Source: Candidatus Nitrotoga sp. HW29
GTDB taxonomy: Bacteria > Pseudomonadota > Gammaproteobacteria > Burkholderiales > Gallionellaceae
NCBI RefSeq assembly: GCF_924101635.2
Contig: NZ_CAKMAA020000056.1
Span: forward strand, 32,251-96,250
Reading direction: 5' to 3'
Length of the DNA: 64,000 bases
Both the position numbers and the translations under genes were made by a program. The stretch's first letter is position 1. Every line of letters starts with the position of its first letter. Shown piece after piece: positions 54,258 through 63,945 of the stretch. The notes below the pieces were generated by a model. It ran no database searches, had not been told where the DNA came from, and saw only the letters and a program-made list of their open reading frames with translations.

Positions 54258-57095
54258 TTAATCTTCCTCTCGGCGAATCATCAGTGCCCACCGTACCTCG
54301 TTGAGAAACTGGTCTTGGTTCAATACTGTTTTGTTTATGATTTTTGTTACATGAGGGTCAAGTGCGGCACGGTCCTCGGCAGTGAGTTGCTTGGAGGTAA
54401 CGACCAGAATCGGGATACGCGCAGTGTCAGTGCTGTTTTTAAGTGCCAGCACCACGTCAAAACCATTTATTTCCGGCATCAACAGGTCGAGCACGATCAG
54501 ATCAGGCAATAAACGGTACGCCATCTCGATTGCCTCACGCCCGCCATGGGCCTTAACTACCGTATAGCTTGTATCCTGCAGATGAAGGGCAATGATTTCC
54601 ACTGCCATGAGATCGTCATCTACGATTAATATGGTCAGCGGTTGTTTGGGTTGTGCTGATGATGTTGTGTGCAGGCCAAGATCGGTCAGCGTATCATGTA
54701 AATCCGCACGGCTGATTGGCTTTTGTAGTATCGCCGAGGCACCGAGAGATAGACCCATGCAACGATCTGCCATAGTAGAAATGATCACCACCGGAATATG
54801 AGCCAGAGCAGGAATTTTTTTGATGCGAGTGAGAAACTCCCAGCCAATCATGTTAGGCAGCAAAATGTCCAACGTGATTAATGCCAGTGGCTGTTGCATG
54901 GCGAGGCTGAATGCAGTTTCGGCACTAACGGCACGTAGGGTTTTGATATCTAACAATTCCAGTTGAATACGGATTAATTCGGCTGCCCGGTCATCATCCT
55001 CCACCACCAAGGCGAACCGCTCTCCTGAATGGCGGAGCGCCATTAATGGTGATGGAAGAGCGGAATCGGCTGGTTCTTCGGTCAGGGCGGTAACTGTTTC
55101 TTCGGTCATCCATAGTGGTAGCCATACAGTAAAGCAGGTACCTTGGCCCTCGGCGCTTTCCACCGCTACTGTACCGTCATGTAGTTCAACGAGACTCTTG
55201 ACTATCGCCAAGCCTAATCCCGTTCCTTCGAATTTGCGTGCCAGGCTGCTATCAATCTGGCTGAAGGGCTTGAACAGCCGCTCAAAATTTTCATTAGCGA
55301 TGCCGATGCCGCTGTCGGTAACGCTAATTTCGATGAAATCCGTAATTTTGTGGTTATTCCAAGGGAAGCTCAGTCCCCCCCATTGACTGGTTAGCTGACC
55401 AACTTGGGCACGTGACACGCGGCGAGCCCGCATGGTTATATTACCGCCTGCAGGAGTAAATTTGACCGCATTAGATAGCAGGTTATAAACGATTTGCTTG
55501 ACCTTGCGTAGGTCTGCCTGGATATCGCCCAGCCCGTCGGCGATATCCAAATTGAGATGGATGTGCTGGGCAGCAGCTTTTTCTCTGACCATAGACAGAC
55601 TATTGGAGAATAGTAAGGGCAGGTTAATCGGTTCCAAGTGGAGGATCATCTTGCCGGCTTCCATTTTTGATAAATCCAGGATGTCGTTGATGAGAGCCAG
55701 CTGATGTTGGCCGCTCTCTAAAATATCGCTTATATAGCCGCGTTGTTCATCAGTCAGGTCACCCATCAGGCCATCTTTGAGCACTTCAGAAAAACCGATA
55801 ATGGCGTTAAGCGGTGTTCTGAGTTCATGCGACATCGTAGAGAAAAACTCCGATTTCATCCGGCTAGCCGCTTCCAACTCAACATTCCTCTGTTGTACCT
55901 GCTCATGCTTTTTATGCTCTGCTTCTGCTTGCTTGCTTGCGGTCAAATCTCTTGTCACCACAATGTGAAGCTGCCCTATATTAAAGCGGATTTCACGCGT
56001 TTTGAATTCCAGCGGAAATTTTGTGCCATTTTTGCGCACGCCCACCATTTCCCTGCTTACTCCAGGAGCGGTGGGTGTGCTCAACTGTTGAGGTTGCTCA
56101 AGCGAACTTTTATGCCGGTCCCGAGTTGACTCTCGCGTCAGTAAACTGGCATTTCTACCAATAATTTCATTTCCTTTGTAGCCAAAAATCTGCTCCGCAG
56201 CCGGGTTGAAGATTTCGATTACACCGCTTTCGTTAATTGCAATGATGCCTTCATCCACGTTGTCCAGCACTGCACGGGTACGTGCTTCGCTGTCGCGTAT
56301 TTGGCCGATCACTTTCACCAAGTTATCGTGTATTTCTTTCAGGGCTTTCATCAGCTGGCCAATTTCATTTGTTGAGCTGATTTTGATTTGTTGCGTCAAA
56401 TTGCCTTCGGCAACACCCCGGGCAATCTTAACTACATCCTCCAGCGGTCGAGAAATGGCGCGGACAAGTATAAATCCAATCCATATAGCCAACCCCAAGC
56501 CAATGATTGCGGTAGCGACGATAATGTTGCGAATGATGTCGTAGCGTCTTTGTACCTCTTCATACTCTTGCTTTGTCACACGTAATTGCAACTTGCCAAG
56601 TGTCTTGATTCCTTTCCCAACCGGTTGATAGAGGGGGCGGATATTTTCCACGATGATTCGGCTTGTTTTATCTAAATCGTGGGCTCGCAAAGCGATTGCT
56701 GCCGGGATGAGACCCTGGGTAACAAATTTTTTGTAGTCGTCGGAAAATTTTGCTGCCAGTATTTTTTCTTCGGGTGTTAGATAGGTAGCCATGTAGGCTT
56801 TCCATATTTCGTTAATCTCCGCTTCATTTTTTTTCAGTTTTGTAATATTAATGTTGATTTCTTCGGGCGTTGACGCTATCAGGCTAGCCGTTATGGCGAT
56901 GCGGTTTTGCAATATTAATGATTCAATGTCCGTCAACTGATCGAGTGCAATGATGCGATCCTCATAAACAGTTTTCAAACTGTTTCTCGCTTTGCTCATG
57001 CCAAATAGGGAGATCGATTCAATTCCTAACAAGGTGATTGCGATGAAAAAAAAAGTAACAATCAAACGCGATTTAATGGTTAAATTTTTAATCAT
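54258..57095 (-). CDS. hybrid sensor histidine kinase
   Basis: A 945-aa membrane kinase. The first TM is at about 10-32. A periplasmic four-helix sensor (35-188) of the methyl-accepting-receptor type follows, then the second TM (190-212), HAMP (213-265) and PAS (270-390, with IFGYKGNEIIGRN). HisKA carries His423 in FSTMSHELRTPLN. The ATP-binding domain has NLLSNAVKF, DSGIGIA and GTGLGLA. Two receivers follow, with Asp743 and Asp870. It leads the three-gene operon; the signal is unknown. In the first receiver the usual DD pair is present as VVEDDDR. Confidence 0.93.
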   Translation of the reverse strand: MIKNLTIKSRLIVTFFFIAITLLGIESISLFGMSKARNSLKTVYEDRIIALDQLTDIESLILQNRIAITASLIASTPEEININITKLKKNEAEINEIWKAYMATYLTPEEKILAAKFSDDYKKFVTQGLIPAAIALRAHDLDKTSRIIVENIRPLYQPVGKGIKTLGKLQLRVTKQEYEEVQRRYDIIRNIIVATAIIGLGLAIWIGFILVRAISRPLEDVVKIARGVAEGNLTQQIKISSTNEIGQLMKALKEIHDNLVKVIGQIRDSEARTRAVLDNVDEGIIAINESGVIEIFNPAAEQIFGYKGNEIIGRNASLLTRESTRDRHKSSLEQPQQLSTPTAPGVSREMVGVRKNGTKFPLEFKTREIRFNIGQLHIVVTRDLTASKQAEAEHKKHEQVQQRNVELEAASRMKSEFFSTMSHELRTPLNAIIGFSEVLKDGLMGDLTDEQRGYISDILESGQHQLALINDILDLSKMEAGKMILHLEPINLPLLFSNSLSMVREKAAAQHIHLNLDIADGLGDIQADLRKVKQIVYNLLSNAVKFTPAGGNITMRARRVSRAQVGQLTSQWGGLSFPWNNHKITDFIEISVTDSGIGIANENFERLFKPFSQIDSSLARKFEGTGLGLAIVKSLVELHDGTVAVESAEGQGTCFTVWLPLWMTEETVTALTEEPADSALPSPLMALRHSGERFALVVEDDDRAAELIRIQLELLDIKTLRAVSAETAFSLAMQQPLALITLDILLPNMIGWEFLTRIKKIPALAHIPVVIISTMADRCMGLSLGASAILQKPISRADLHDTLTDLGLHTTSSAQPKQPLTILIVDDDLMAVEIIALHLQDTSYTVVKAHGGREAIEMAYRLLPDLIVLDLLMPEINGFDVVLALKNSTDTARIPILVVTSKQLTAEDRAALDPHVTKIINKTVLNQDQFLNEVRWALMIRREED

Positions 57096-57328
57096 GTTTT
57101 TTCAAGGGTAATGGTATATGCAGCGGTGAGGCATTTGTGATATGTCTTAACACACTGTTTATAAGTATCAATCAATTTTTACATAACCGTCCGAGCGAAA
57201 TGTAGAAATGCTAATGATTCAGATATAGAGCACTGTGAAACTTTTCACGCCTTGCTTTGAGCGAACTTTAACTGCCTGGAAAAGGCTATTACTGAATGGC
57301 TAATTTAAATCTGCAAATTGCCGCACAA

Positions 57329-58621
57329 TCAACGCAATTGCCCTGCTTTTGATTGGTAGACAAGTTGGCCATCAACCAGGGTATAGCGCACGCGGCCTTG
57401 CAACTCCATACCGAAGAATGGCGTGTTTTTACCTTGGCTTTTCAATGCTGCAGGTTCAATTTTCCAGTATATTTCAGGGTCGAACACGCACACATCGGCA
57501 ACGGCTCCGACCGACAGATGTCCAGCGTCGAGACCTAATATACGCGCAGGTTGTAGTGTAATTTTGGCGAGTCCATCGGCGAGCGTAAGACGGCTCTGTT
57601 TCGCCCACTTGAGCGCCAGCGGTAGTAGCAATTCCAGTCCGGTCGCGCCTGCTTCGGCCTCGGCAAAAGGCAATTGCTTGGCATCATCGTCCACGGGCGT
57701 GTGATCGGAACAAATTGCGTCTATCGATCCATCGAGCAAGCCGGCATGCAAAGCATCGCGATCGCGCTGACTGCGTAACGGTGGTACCAAATAGCAGTTG
57801 GCATCAAAGAAACCGATATCCATTTCGGACAGGTGGACATGGTTGGCAGATACATCGCAGGTAAGCATTAATCCCTGTTGTTTGGCGGCACGTACCAGCG
57901 CCACTCCTTCTGCACTGGAGATGCGGCAGATATGTAGCCGTACGCCGGTTTCACGTGCCAATTGCAACATGGTGGAGAGTGCAATGGTCTCTGCACACAC
58001 TGGAATGGCAGGTAAACCCAGACGTGTTGCTACTTCGCCATCGTGTGCTACACCGTCGCGTGCAAGAAAGCTGTCTTGCGGGCGTAGCCAAACACTGAAA
58101 CCAAAGGTGGCGGCATATTGCATGGCGCGCATCAGCACACGCGTGTCGGTAAGCGCAGTATCGGCTTGACTGAAGGCGATACAACCGGCATCGGCCAGCT
58201 CGGCCATCTCGGTAAGTTGAGTACCTTTCAGCCCATATGTCAGCGCACCCACTGGGTAAACACGCGCTTTATTCAATGCACGAGCGCGATACTTGAGCAT
58301 CTCTACCAGACCCGGTTCATCCAGTGGCGGATCTGTATCTGGCGGGCATGCAAGTGTCGTGATACCGCCTGCTACAGCTGCATCCATCTCGGATTCAAGG
58401 GTGGCCTTGTATTCGTAACCCGGTTCGCGTAGACGTGCGGCAAGATCGATCAAGCCGGGGGCAACCACAAGACCTGTCGCATCAATCACATGATGCGCCA
58501 CAAAATCTGCCGGTGCGCTACTAATAGCAGCCACTTTACCCGCTACGATAAATAAATCGCAGAGGCCATCAATTTGATTTTTGGGGTCAATCAAATGCCC
58601 ATTGATAATCTGGATATTCAT
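57329..58621 (-). CDS. pyrX: non-catalytic dihydroorotase homologue (PyrC'/PyrX)
   Basis: A 430-aa amidohydrolase-fold protein. Active dihydroorotases carry DxHxHLREPG; here it reads [10 protein letters not shown] (residues 59-68), so both metal-binding histidines are lost. The later HCED-type motif is also altered (LRPQD), although SDHTPV is kept. Such inactive copies pair with aspartate transcarbamoylase in Pseudomonas and relatives, where they are needed to build the holoenzyme. It overlaps pyrB by ATGA, supporting that role. The active dihydroorotase must be elsewhere. Confidence 0.9.
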   Translation of the reverse strand: MNIQIINGHLIDPKNQIDGLCDLFIVAGKVAAISSAPADFVAHHVIDATGLVVAPGLIDLAARLREPGYEYKATLESEMDAAVAGGITTLACPPDTDPPLDEPGLVEMLKYRARALNKARVYPVGALTYGLKGTQLTEMAELADAGCIAFSQADTALTDTRVLMRAMQYAATFGFSVWLRPQDSFLARDGVAHDGEVATRLGLPAIPVCAETIALSTMLQLARETGVRLHICRISSAEGVALVRAAKQQGLMLTCDVSANHVHLSEMDIGFFDANCYLVPPLRSQRDRDALHAGLLDGSIDAICSDHTPVDDDAKQLPFAEAEAGATGLELLLPLALKWAKQSRLTLADGLAKITLQPARILGLDAGHLSVGAVADVCVFDPEIYWKIEPAALKSQGKNTPFFGMELQGRVRYTLVDGQLVYQSKAGQLR

Positions 58622-59574
58622 TGCCCAACTCCCGCCAAGGTGCTCATTACCGCCATACGTACTGCAATGCCAAAAGTGACTTGTGGCAATATCACGGATT
58701 GTGTTCCGTCCGCAACGCTGGAATCGATCTCCACACCACGATTCATTGGCCCCGGGTGCATCACGATGGCATCCGTTTTGGCTAGCACCAATTTTTCCTG
58801 AGTTAGACCATAGTACTTGAAATATTCTTGTGCGCTGGGCAATACCGCATCCTGCATGCGTTCGTTCTGCAGGCGTAACATCATTACCACATCCACATCA
58901 CGCAAGCCTTGTGTCATGTCGTGATATACCTGTACCCCGAGTTTATTGACGCAGCTTGGTAATAATGTCTTGGGAGCAATGACGCGAACTTCCGGCACAC
59001 CTAATGTGGTCAGCGCATGAATTTGCGAACGCGCCACGCGCGAATGCAATATATCGCCGACGATTGCTACCCGCAGGTTATGAAACTCTTTTTTGTAATG
59101 ACGAATGGTGAACATGTCGAGTAGCGCTTGTGTTGGGTGTGCATGACGCCCGTCACCGGCATTAATAACATGGATTTCCGGCGCAACATGTTTGGCAATG
59201 AGATGAGCTGCGCCGCTTTGCGAGTGGCGCACTACAAACATATCGGCGTGCATGGCGCATAAATTATCAACCGTATCAAGCAAAGTTTCACCTTTGCTGG
59301 TGGCGGAAGAGCCAATGTTCAAATTGACTACATCGGCCGAAAGACGTTTGGCAGCAATCTCGAACGTAGTACGGGTACGGGTGCTATTCTCAAAAAAAAT
59401 GTTAAATATTGATTTGCCGTGCAGTAAGGGCAGTTTTTTAATGTCGCGACCTTCGGCCAGATTCATGAAGGAAGATGCTCTGTCTAGAATGCCGCGTAAA
59501 ATAGGTGCGGGCAATCCTTCAGTAGAGAGCAAGTGTTGCAGTTCGCCATGTTTATTGAGTTGTGGATTGTTCAT
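58618..59574 (-). CDS. pyrB: aspartate carbamoyltransferase catalytic subunit
   Basis: A 318-aa enzyme joining carbamoyl phosphate and aspartate in pyrimidine synthesis. The carbamoyl-phosphate site is [13 protein letters not shown], the 80s loop is [14 protein letters not shown], followed by HPTQALLDM, and [13 protein letters not shown] at the aspartate site. Overlaps with ruvX and pyrX place it in the yqgE-ruvX-pyrB-pyrX operon. No pyrR lies ahead of it, unlike the pseudomonad version. Confidence 0.96.
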   Translation of the reverse strand: MNNPQLNKHGELQHLLSTEGLPAPILRGILDRASSFMNLAEGRDIKKLPLLHGKSIFNIFFENSTRTRTTFEIAAKRLSADVVNLNIGSSATSKGETLLDTVDNLCAMHADMFVVRHSQSGAAHLIAKHVAPEIHVINAGDGRHAHPTQALLDMFTIRHYKKEFHNLRVAIVGDILHSRVARSQIHALTTLGVPEVRVIAPKTLLPSCVNKLGVQVYHDMTQGLRDVDVVMMLRLQNERMQDAVLPSAQEYFKYYGLTQEKLVLAKTDAIVMHPGPMNRGVEIDSSVADGTQSVILPQVTFGIAVRMAVMSTLAGVGQ

Positions 59575-60056
59575 GGAATTTGTTCTATTGCGGGCTCATT
59601 AAAATAGGCTTGCAAAATTTGCTGCGCTGCAACCTGGTCGAGCAACGGTTTTTGTTTGATACCCCATACACCCATTTCAGTCAGTTGCGAGCTTGCGGTA
59701 GTGGAGGTATACCGTTCGTCCACCAAAATGGTAGGCAAATTAAAGCGCCCCTTGAGGCGCTGAGCAAAGCGACGACATAAGCGCGTTAGCTCGTGTGGTG
59801 TGCCATCATCATGACAGGGTAATCCCACCACGAGTGTAGATGGTTCCCATTCACGGATAAGCTCTCCGATGGCAGCAAAGCGCTGTCCATTATGTTCACC
59901 ATGCAAGGTTATGAGTGGTCGTGCGGTGCAAGAAATTGAATTACCCACTGCTACTCCGATGCGTTTGGTGCCAAAATCAAATCCCAGCAAAATACCGGAT
60001 GCCGTGATAGCTGCGCCTTCGTCAGGCATGTCCCGCATACTCTGAGAGTGATGCAT
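59571..60056 (-). CDS. ruvX: Holliday junction resolvase-like RuvX (YqgF)
   Basis: A 161-aa RNase H-fold nuclease implicated in Holliday junction resolution and 16S rRNA maturation. [15 protein letters not shown] holds the first acidic residue, [12 protein letters not shown] the middle strand, and [11 protein letters not shown] the second acidic residue. I kept the ATG at 60056 because GGGGA lies 7 nt upstream, although this overlaps yqgE by 35 bp; starts at 60038 or 60029 are possible. Confidence 0.92.
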   Translation of the reverse strand: MHHSQSMRDMPDEGAAITASGILLGFDFGTKRIGVAVGNSISCTARPLITLHGEHNGQRFAAIGELIREWEPSTLVVGLPCHDDGTPHELTRLCRRFAQRLKGRFNLPTILVDERYTSTTASSQLTEMGVWGIKQKPLLDQVAAQQILQAYFNEPAIEQIP

Positions 60057-60582
60057 AATCTATCCCCAGCAGCGCCATTGCAGCAAGTAAGCGTTCCTCT
60101 GAAGGTAATTCGAATAGAATATGCTCAGAAGCCGGGACAGTGAGCCAGGCGTTTTGAGTTAATTCATGTTCTAATTGCCCCTGTGCCCAACCCGAATAGC
60201 CTAAGGTTAGCAGCAGGTTTTTGGGTTCTAATCCTGCACCTACCGCTAGCAGAATGTCTTTGGAGGTTGTCAAACCGAGATTGTCATTTATGACCAGAGT
60301 AGATTGCCATTGCCCCACCGGTTTATGTAGTACAAATCCCCGGTCAGTTTGCACCGGCCCGCCAAAATACACCGGCATGCTGCTTGATTCAAATTCACCC
60401 ATTGGAATTTTAGTTTGCTCGAACAACTCGTTGAGTGTGAGATTGGTCGGGCGGTTCACTATAATGCCCAATGCACCTTGTTCATTGTGTTCACAAATGT
60501 AAACAAGCGTCTTGGCAAAAGAAGGATCTGCCATGGCTGGCATGGCAATGAGAAAGTGATGTCTGAAATCAAGTTGCGGCAT
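60022..60582 (-). CDS. yqgE: YqgE/AlgH family protein
   Basis: A 186-aa DUF179 protein. It begins [43 protein letters not shown] and has [16 protein letters not shown] and [14 protein letters not shown], all diagnostic. The biochemical role is not settled; the Pseudomonas copy (AlgH) affects alginate expression. It is the first gene of the ruvX-pyrB-pyrX operon, starting 87 bp after metF. Confidence 0.94.
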   Translation of the reverse strand: MPQLDFRHHFLIAMPAMADPSFAKTLVYICEHNEQGALGIIVNRPTNLTLNELFEQTKIPMGEFESSSMPVYFGGPVQTDRGFVLHKPVGQWQSTLVINDNLGLTTSKDILLAVGAGLEPKNLLLTLGYSGWAQGQLEHELTQNAWLTVPASEHILFELPSEERLLAAMALLGIDYASLSEYAGHA

Positions 60583-60669
60583 GGCTATTATTGTAATCCA
60601 TAAAGCAGCTTCTTAAGTCAAGAGAATAATTGTACCGAGCAAAGAAGGTAGCCAATTACGATAGAACCG

Positions 60670-61503
60670 TTAAATGCCTAGGCGTTTCCATATTTCCAAC
60701 GAAGGAGCAGATTGGTTGAGCGTATAGAAATGGAGGCCCGGCGCACCACCGGCGAGCAGACGTTCGCATAGTTGCGTGACAACATCAAGACCGAATGCTT
60801 GGATAGACTCGATGTCATCGCCATAGCTTTCCAATACTTTGCGTATCGAGCGTGGAATTTCTGCACCGCATGTATCGGAGAAGCGCGCTAATTGCGAAAA
60901 TTTCATAATGGGCATTATGCCGGGCACAATGGGAAGGGTAACTCCCGCTTTGCGGCATTCTTCAACAAAACGGAAGTAACCATCGGCATTATAGAAGTAT
61001 TGGGTGATGGCAGAATTTGCTCCGGCCATTACTTTGCGCTTAAAGTTTAGTAGATCATCGCGCGGTGATTTTGCTTGCGGATGGAATTCCGGATAGGCTG
61101 CCACCTCGATATGGAAGTGTTCGCCAGTTTCGACGCGAATGAACGATACCAACTCATTGGCATAGTGGAATTCGCCAGAAGTGGCCATCCCGGAGGGCAA
61201 GTCACCACGCAGTGCTACGATGCGCTTGATCCCCATGTTTTTGTAGGTGTGCAAAATTGCGCGAATATTTTCGCGTGTAGAGCCAACGCAAGACAAATGA
61301 GGTGCGGCCTCATAGCCATCGGTCTGAATCTGCTGTACTGTCTCCAGGGTGCGTTCACGTGTGGAGCCGCCCGCACCAAAGGTAACCGAGAAAAATGCGG
61401 GTTTGAGTACTGCTAATTGTTTGCGTGCGGCGGCGAGTTTGTTTGCACCTTCTTGTGTTTGTGGTGGGAAAAATTCAAAACTAAATGATTTAGAGTTTGT
61501 CAT
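60670..61503 (-). CDS. metF: methylenetetrahydrofolate reductase
   Basis: A 277-aa flavoenzyme making 5-methyl-THF for methionine regeneration. It starts SFSFEFFPPQTQEG, with FFSVTFGAGGSTRERT, HLSCVGSTRENI, ALRGDLPSG, and TQYFYNADGYFRFVEEC typical of the barrel. The gene follows the membrane-protein gene by 21 bp and is the last of the SAH-riboswitch operon, linking SAH disposal to methyl-group supply. Confidence 0.96.
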   Translation of the reverse strand: MTNSKSFSFEFFPPQTQEGANKLAAARKQLAVLKPAFFSVTFGAGGSTRERTLETVQQIQTDGYEAAPHLSCVGSTRENIRAILHTYKNMGIKRIVALRGDLPSGMATSGEFHYANELVSFIRVETGEHFHIEVAAYPEFHPQAKSPRDDLLNFKRKVMAGANSAITQYFYNADGYFRFVEECRKAGVTLPIVPGIMPIMKFSQLARFSDTCGAEIPRSIRKVLESYGDDIESIQAFGLDVVTQLCERLLAGGAPGLHFYTLNQSAPSLEIWKRLGI

Positions 61504-61524
61504 GATGGATGATCACCGCTCCTG

Positions 61525-61872
61525 TTATGAAATTTTTTGCTGCAGGAACAGTGATAGAACGAAGGAGAGCACACTATATAATAAAGCACCGGTCACACTT
61601 GCCCAAAAGCCATCGACTTCGAAGCCTTCCAGCACTGAACCGGCAAACCAGAATAGCAAACCGTTAATGACAAGGATGAATAGACCAAGCGATAGAACAG
61701 TGACCGGCAGGGTAAGCAGAATCAGTAAGGGCCGCAGAAGTGTATTAATGAGGCCCAGTACTAATGCAGCAATTAATGCGGAGATGAAACCAGCCACATG
61801 AATCCCAGGCAACAGGTAAGCGACCGCCAGCAGTGCTATTGCATTGAAAATCCAGATCAGAAGGAGTCGCAT
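61525..61872 (-). CDS. phage-holin-family membrane protein (PF04020-type)
   Basis: A 115-aa protein with four hydrophobic segments (LLIWIFNAIALLAVAYLL; FISALIAALVLGLINTLL; LLILLTLPVTVLSLGLFIL; ASVTGALLYSVLSFVLSLFL). The LGLINTLLRP motif between segments two and three is characteristic of the PF04020 family (YvlD-like). Despite the name, there is no evidence of lysis. The gene is regularly found between ahcY and metF in betaproteobacteria; why is unknown. Confidence 0.88.
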   Translation of the reverse strand: MRLLLIWIFNAIALLAVAYLLPGIHVAGFISALIAALVLGLINTLLRPLLILLTLPVTVLSLGLFILVINGLLFWFAGSVLEGFEVDGFWASVTGALLYSVLSFVLSLFLQQKIS

Positions 61873-61915
61873 AGGTTGTCTCCGAGGTTACTGTCAAGTG
61901 TGTAAAAATTATATT

Positions 61916-63358
61916 TTAGTAGCGATAATGATCCGATTTGTAAGGCCCTTCTTTAGGTACACCGATGTAAGCGGCTTGTTGATCTGTTAGTGTGCTCAGT
62001 TGTGCATTGAGCTTCTTCAGTTGCAATATTGCAACTTTTTCATCCAGATGTTTGGGCAAGGTATACACGCCGACCGGATATTTACCGGTGCCCTTTGCTG
62101 ACTCGCTCCACAGCTCGATTTGGGCGATGGTCTGATTGGCAAATGAGGAGCTCATCACATAGGAAGGGTGGCCCGTGCCACAACCCAGATTCACCAAGCG
62201 GCCTTCGGCCAGCAGAATGATGCGCTTGGCGGGTTGACCATCTACTGCGGGGAAAATGATGTGATCGACTTGTGGTTTGATGTTATCCCACGTGTATGCC
62301 TTAAGCGAGGCAACGTCGATTTCGTTGTCGAAATGCCCAATATTACACACGATGGCCTGATTCTTCATTTTCTTCATATGCTCATGAGTGATCACATGGT
62401 AGTTACCGGTGCAGGTCACGAAAATGTCACCATGTTCAGCAGCGTAATCCATGGTAACCACACGATAGCCTTCCATGGCAGCTTGTAGCGCGCAAATCGG
62501 ATCAATTTCCGTTACCCAAACTTGGGCTGACAGTGCACGCATTGCTTGTGCCGAACCTTTCCCCACATCTCCGTAACCGGCAATAACAGCAATCTTTCCC
62601 GCAATCATTACATCGGTGGCACGTTTAATGCCATCTACCAGCGACTCTCTGCAACCGTACAGGTTGTCAAATTTGGATTTGGTAACCGAATCGTTGACGT
62701 TGATACCGGGGAATTTTAGCTCGCCGCGCGCATGCATCTGGTACAGACGATGCACACCAGTTGTGGTTTCTTCCGTCACTCCTTTAATTGCCGCCAAGCG
62801 TTTGGAATACCAGCCAGGCTGCGTAGCAAGGCGCTGTTTGATAGCTGCATATAGAAAAGTTTCTTCTTCTGAAGTAGGCTTACTGATAAGGGACGCATCT
62901 ATTTCGGCGCGTGCACCCAGATGCAACAATAAAGTCGCATCGCCACCATCGTCCAGAATCATGTTGGCGTGATTGTCGTTAGGCCATTCAAAGATACGAT
63001 GGGTATATTCCCAATACTCTTCAAGTGATTCGCCTTTGATTGCAAATACGGGTGTACCGCCTGCGGCTATGGCTGATGCTGCATGATCTTGGGTAGAGTA
63101 TATGTTGCAGGAAGCCCAACGTACCTCCGCTCCCAAGGCTTTTAGGGTTTCAATCAATACGGCAGTCTGGATGGTCATATGCAGCGAACCGGCAATGCGT
63201 GAGCCGCGCAATGGTTGTGCATCTGCATACTCTTCGCGAATTGCCATCAAGCCTGGCATTTCAGTTTCGGCAATAGCAATTTCCTTGCGTCCCCAAGGAG
63301 CAAGATTGATGTCGGCAATTTTGTAGTCGGTAAATTCAGTGTTGGTAACGGCGTTCAT
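61916..63358 (-). CDS. ahcY: S-adenosylhomocysteine hydrolase
   Basis: A 480-aa NAD-dependent enzyme splitting SAH into adenosine and homocysteine. [34 protein letters not shown] binds the substrate, [19 protein letters not shown] binds NAD, and [11 protein letters not shown] and the terminal PYKSDHYRY are conserved. I place the start at the ATG at 63358, 4 nt after GGAGAG; an ATG four codons upstream would consume that ribosome site. It is the first gene of the SAH operon and preceded by an SAH riboswitch. Confidence 0.97.
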   Translation of the reverse strand: MNAVTNTEFTDYKIADINLAPWGRKEIAIAETEMPGLMAIREEYADAQPLRGSRIAGSLHMTIQTAVLIETLKALGAEVRWASCNIYSTQDHAASAIAAGGTPVFAIKGESLEEYWEYTHRIFEWPNDNHANMILDDGGDATLLLHLGARAEIDASLISKPTSEEETFLYAAIKQRLATQPGWYSKRLAAIKGVTEETTTGVHRLYQMHARGELKFPGINVNDSVTKSKFDNLYGCRESLVDGIKRATDVMIAGKIAVIAGYGDVGKGSAQAMRALSAQVWVTEIDPICALQAAMEGYRVVTMDYAAEHGDIFVTCTGNYHVITHEHMKKMKNQAIVCNIGHFDNEIDVASLKAYTWDNIKPQVDHIIFPAVDGQPAKRIILLAEGRLVNLGCGTGHPSYVMSSSFANQTIAQIELWSESAKGTGKYPVGVYTLPKHLDEKVAILQLKKLNAQLSTLTDQQAAYIGVPKEGPYKSDHYRY

Positions 63359-63383
63359 ACTTCTCTCCATTCAAGTTAATGAA

Positions 63384-63458
63384 TGAGCGCCGTTGCTACA
63401 GATGTACCCCAGTGTTCCAAGCCTGGCCTCGTCTGATGCAAGGTCGCAGCGCCCCTCA
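63384..63458 (-). promoter_or_regulatory. SAH riboswitch
   Basis: On the minus strand, 25 nt upstream of ahcY, the leader reads GAGGGGCGCTGCGACC, then GAGGCCAGGCTTGGAA, then AACGGCGCTCATT. These match the conserved blocks of the SAH riboswitch (GAGGAGCGCUGCGAC, CCAGGCUCGG, ACGGCGCUCA), including GGGCGCTGC against the terminal GGCGCTC for the long-range pairing. These riboswitches raise expression of SAH-recycling genes when SAH accumulates, as expected here. Confidence 0.9.
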
Positions 63459-63546
63459 GAATCGGGAAAAAGTTTCGAGATAGATGATGCTGATAATTTT
63501 AACACAATCACAGCGACGATTTACAACCAGAGAAATCAAATCTTGG

Positions 63547-63598
63547 TCAAACCTCACTTGTTCATGAACAAGTTTAACAAGTAAGTTTGATTTTTTTG
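63547..63598 (+). terminator. strong hairpin with T-run opposite the ahcY leader
   Basis: TCAAAC...ACTTGTT pairs with AACAAGT...GTTTGA, followed by TTTTTTT, so it would terminate + strand transcription. Inside lies a perfect 18-bp palindrome, ACTTGTTCATGAACAAGT (63556-63573). No + strand gene lies just upstream. Confidence 0.6.
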
Positions 63599-63945
63599 CC
63601 ATTTTTGTAAATAAGTTGGACATAAGTCATGTTGTTCTTTGGACTAGCTGTTAAAAATCAAAGAATGACTTACATCACCCGTGTGATTGAATAGGCGATC
63701 TATAGATTTGGGGGAGAAATCCATAGGTCGTGGCTTGTTGTCATCTGATAAGGCATGATTGAAACTCTTTTATCAGGCGTTATGAAAAATTAATATAAAA
63801 AATATTTATATACAAATATTTAGTGCAAAATGAGCGATGCCCATGCGGACTGAGAAGCTGTGCTTGATCGTTCGATTATCTAAGGTTAAGAACGGATACC
63901 GCTGCATTAATTAAATTCTGTTTATATAAAATTTGGGACATATTT
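63599..63945. other. A+T-rich gap before the last start codon
   Basis: I see no gene, repeat or RNA here. A very A+T-rich run at about 63788-63825 could belong to a promoter. Confidence 0.4.

Noticed and set aside
63393..63584. 63-codon + strand frame opposite the ahcY leader
   Set aside because: It is antisense to the riboswitch, has no ribosome site, and its end lies in the terminator hairpin.
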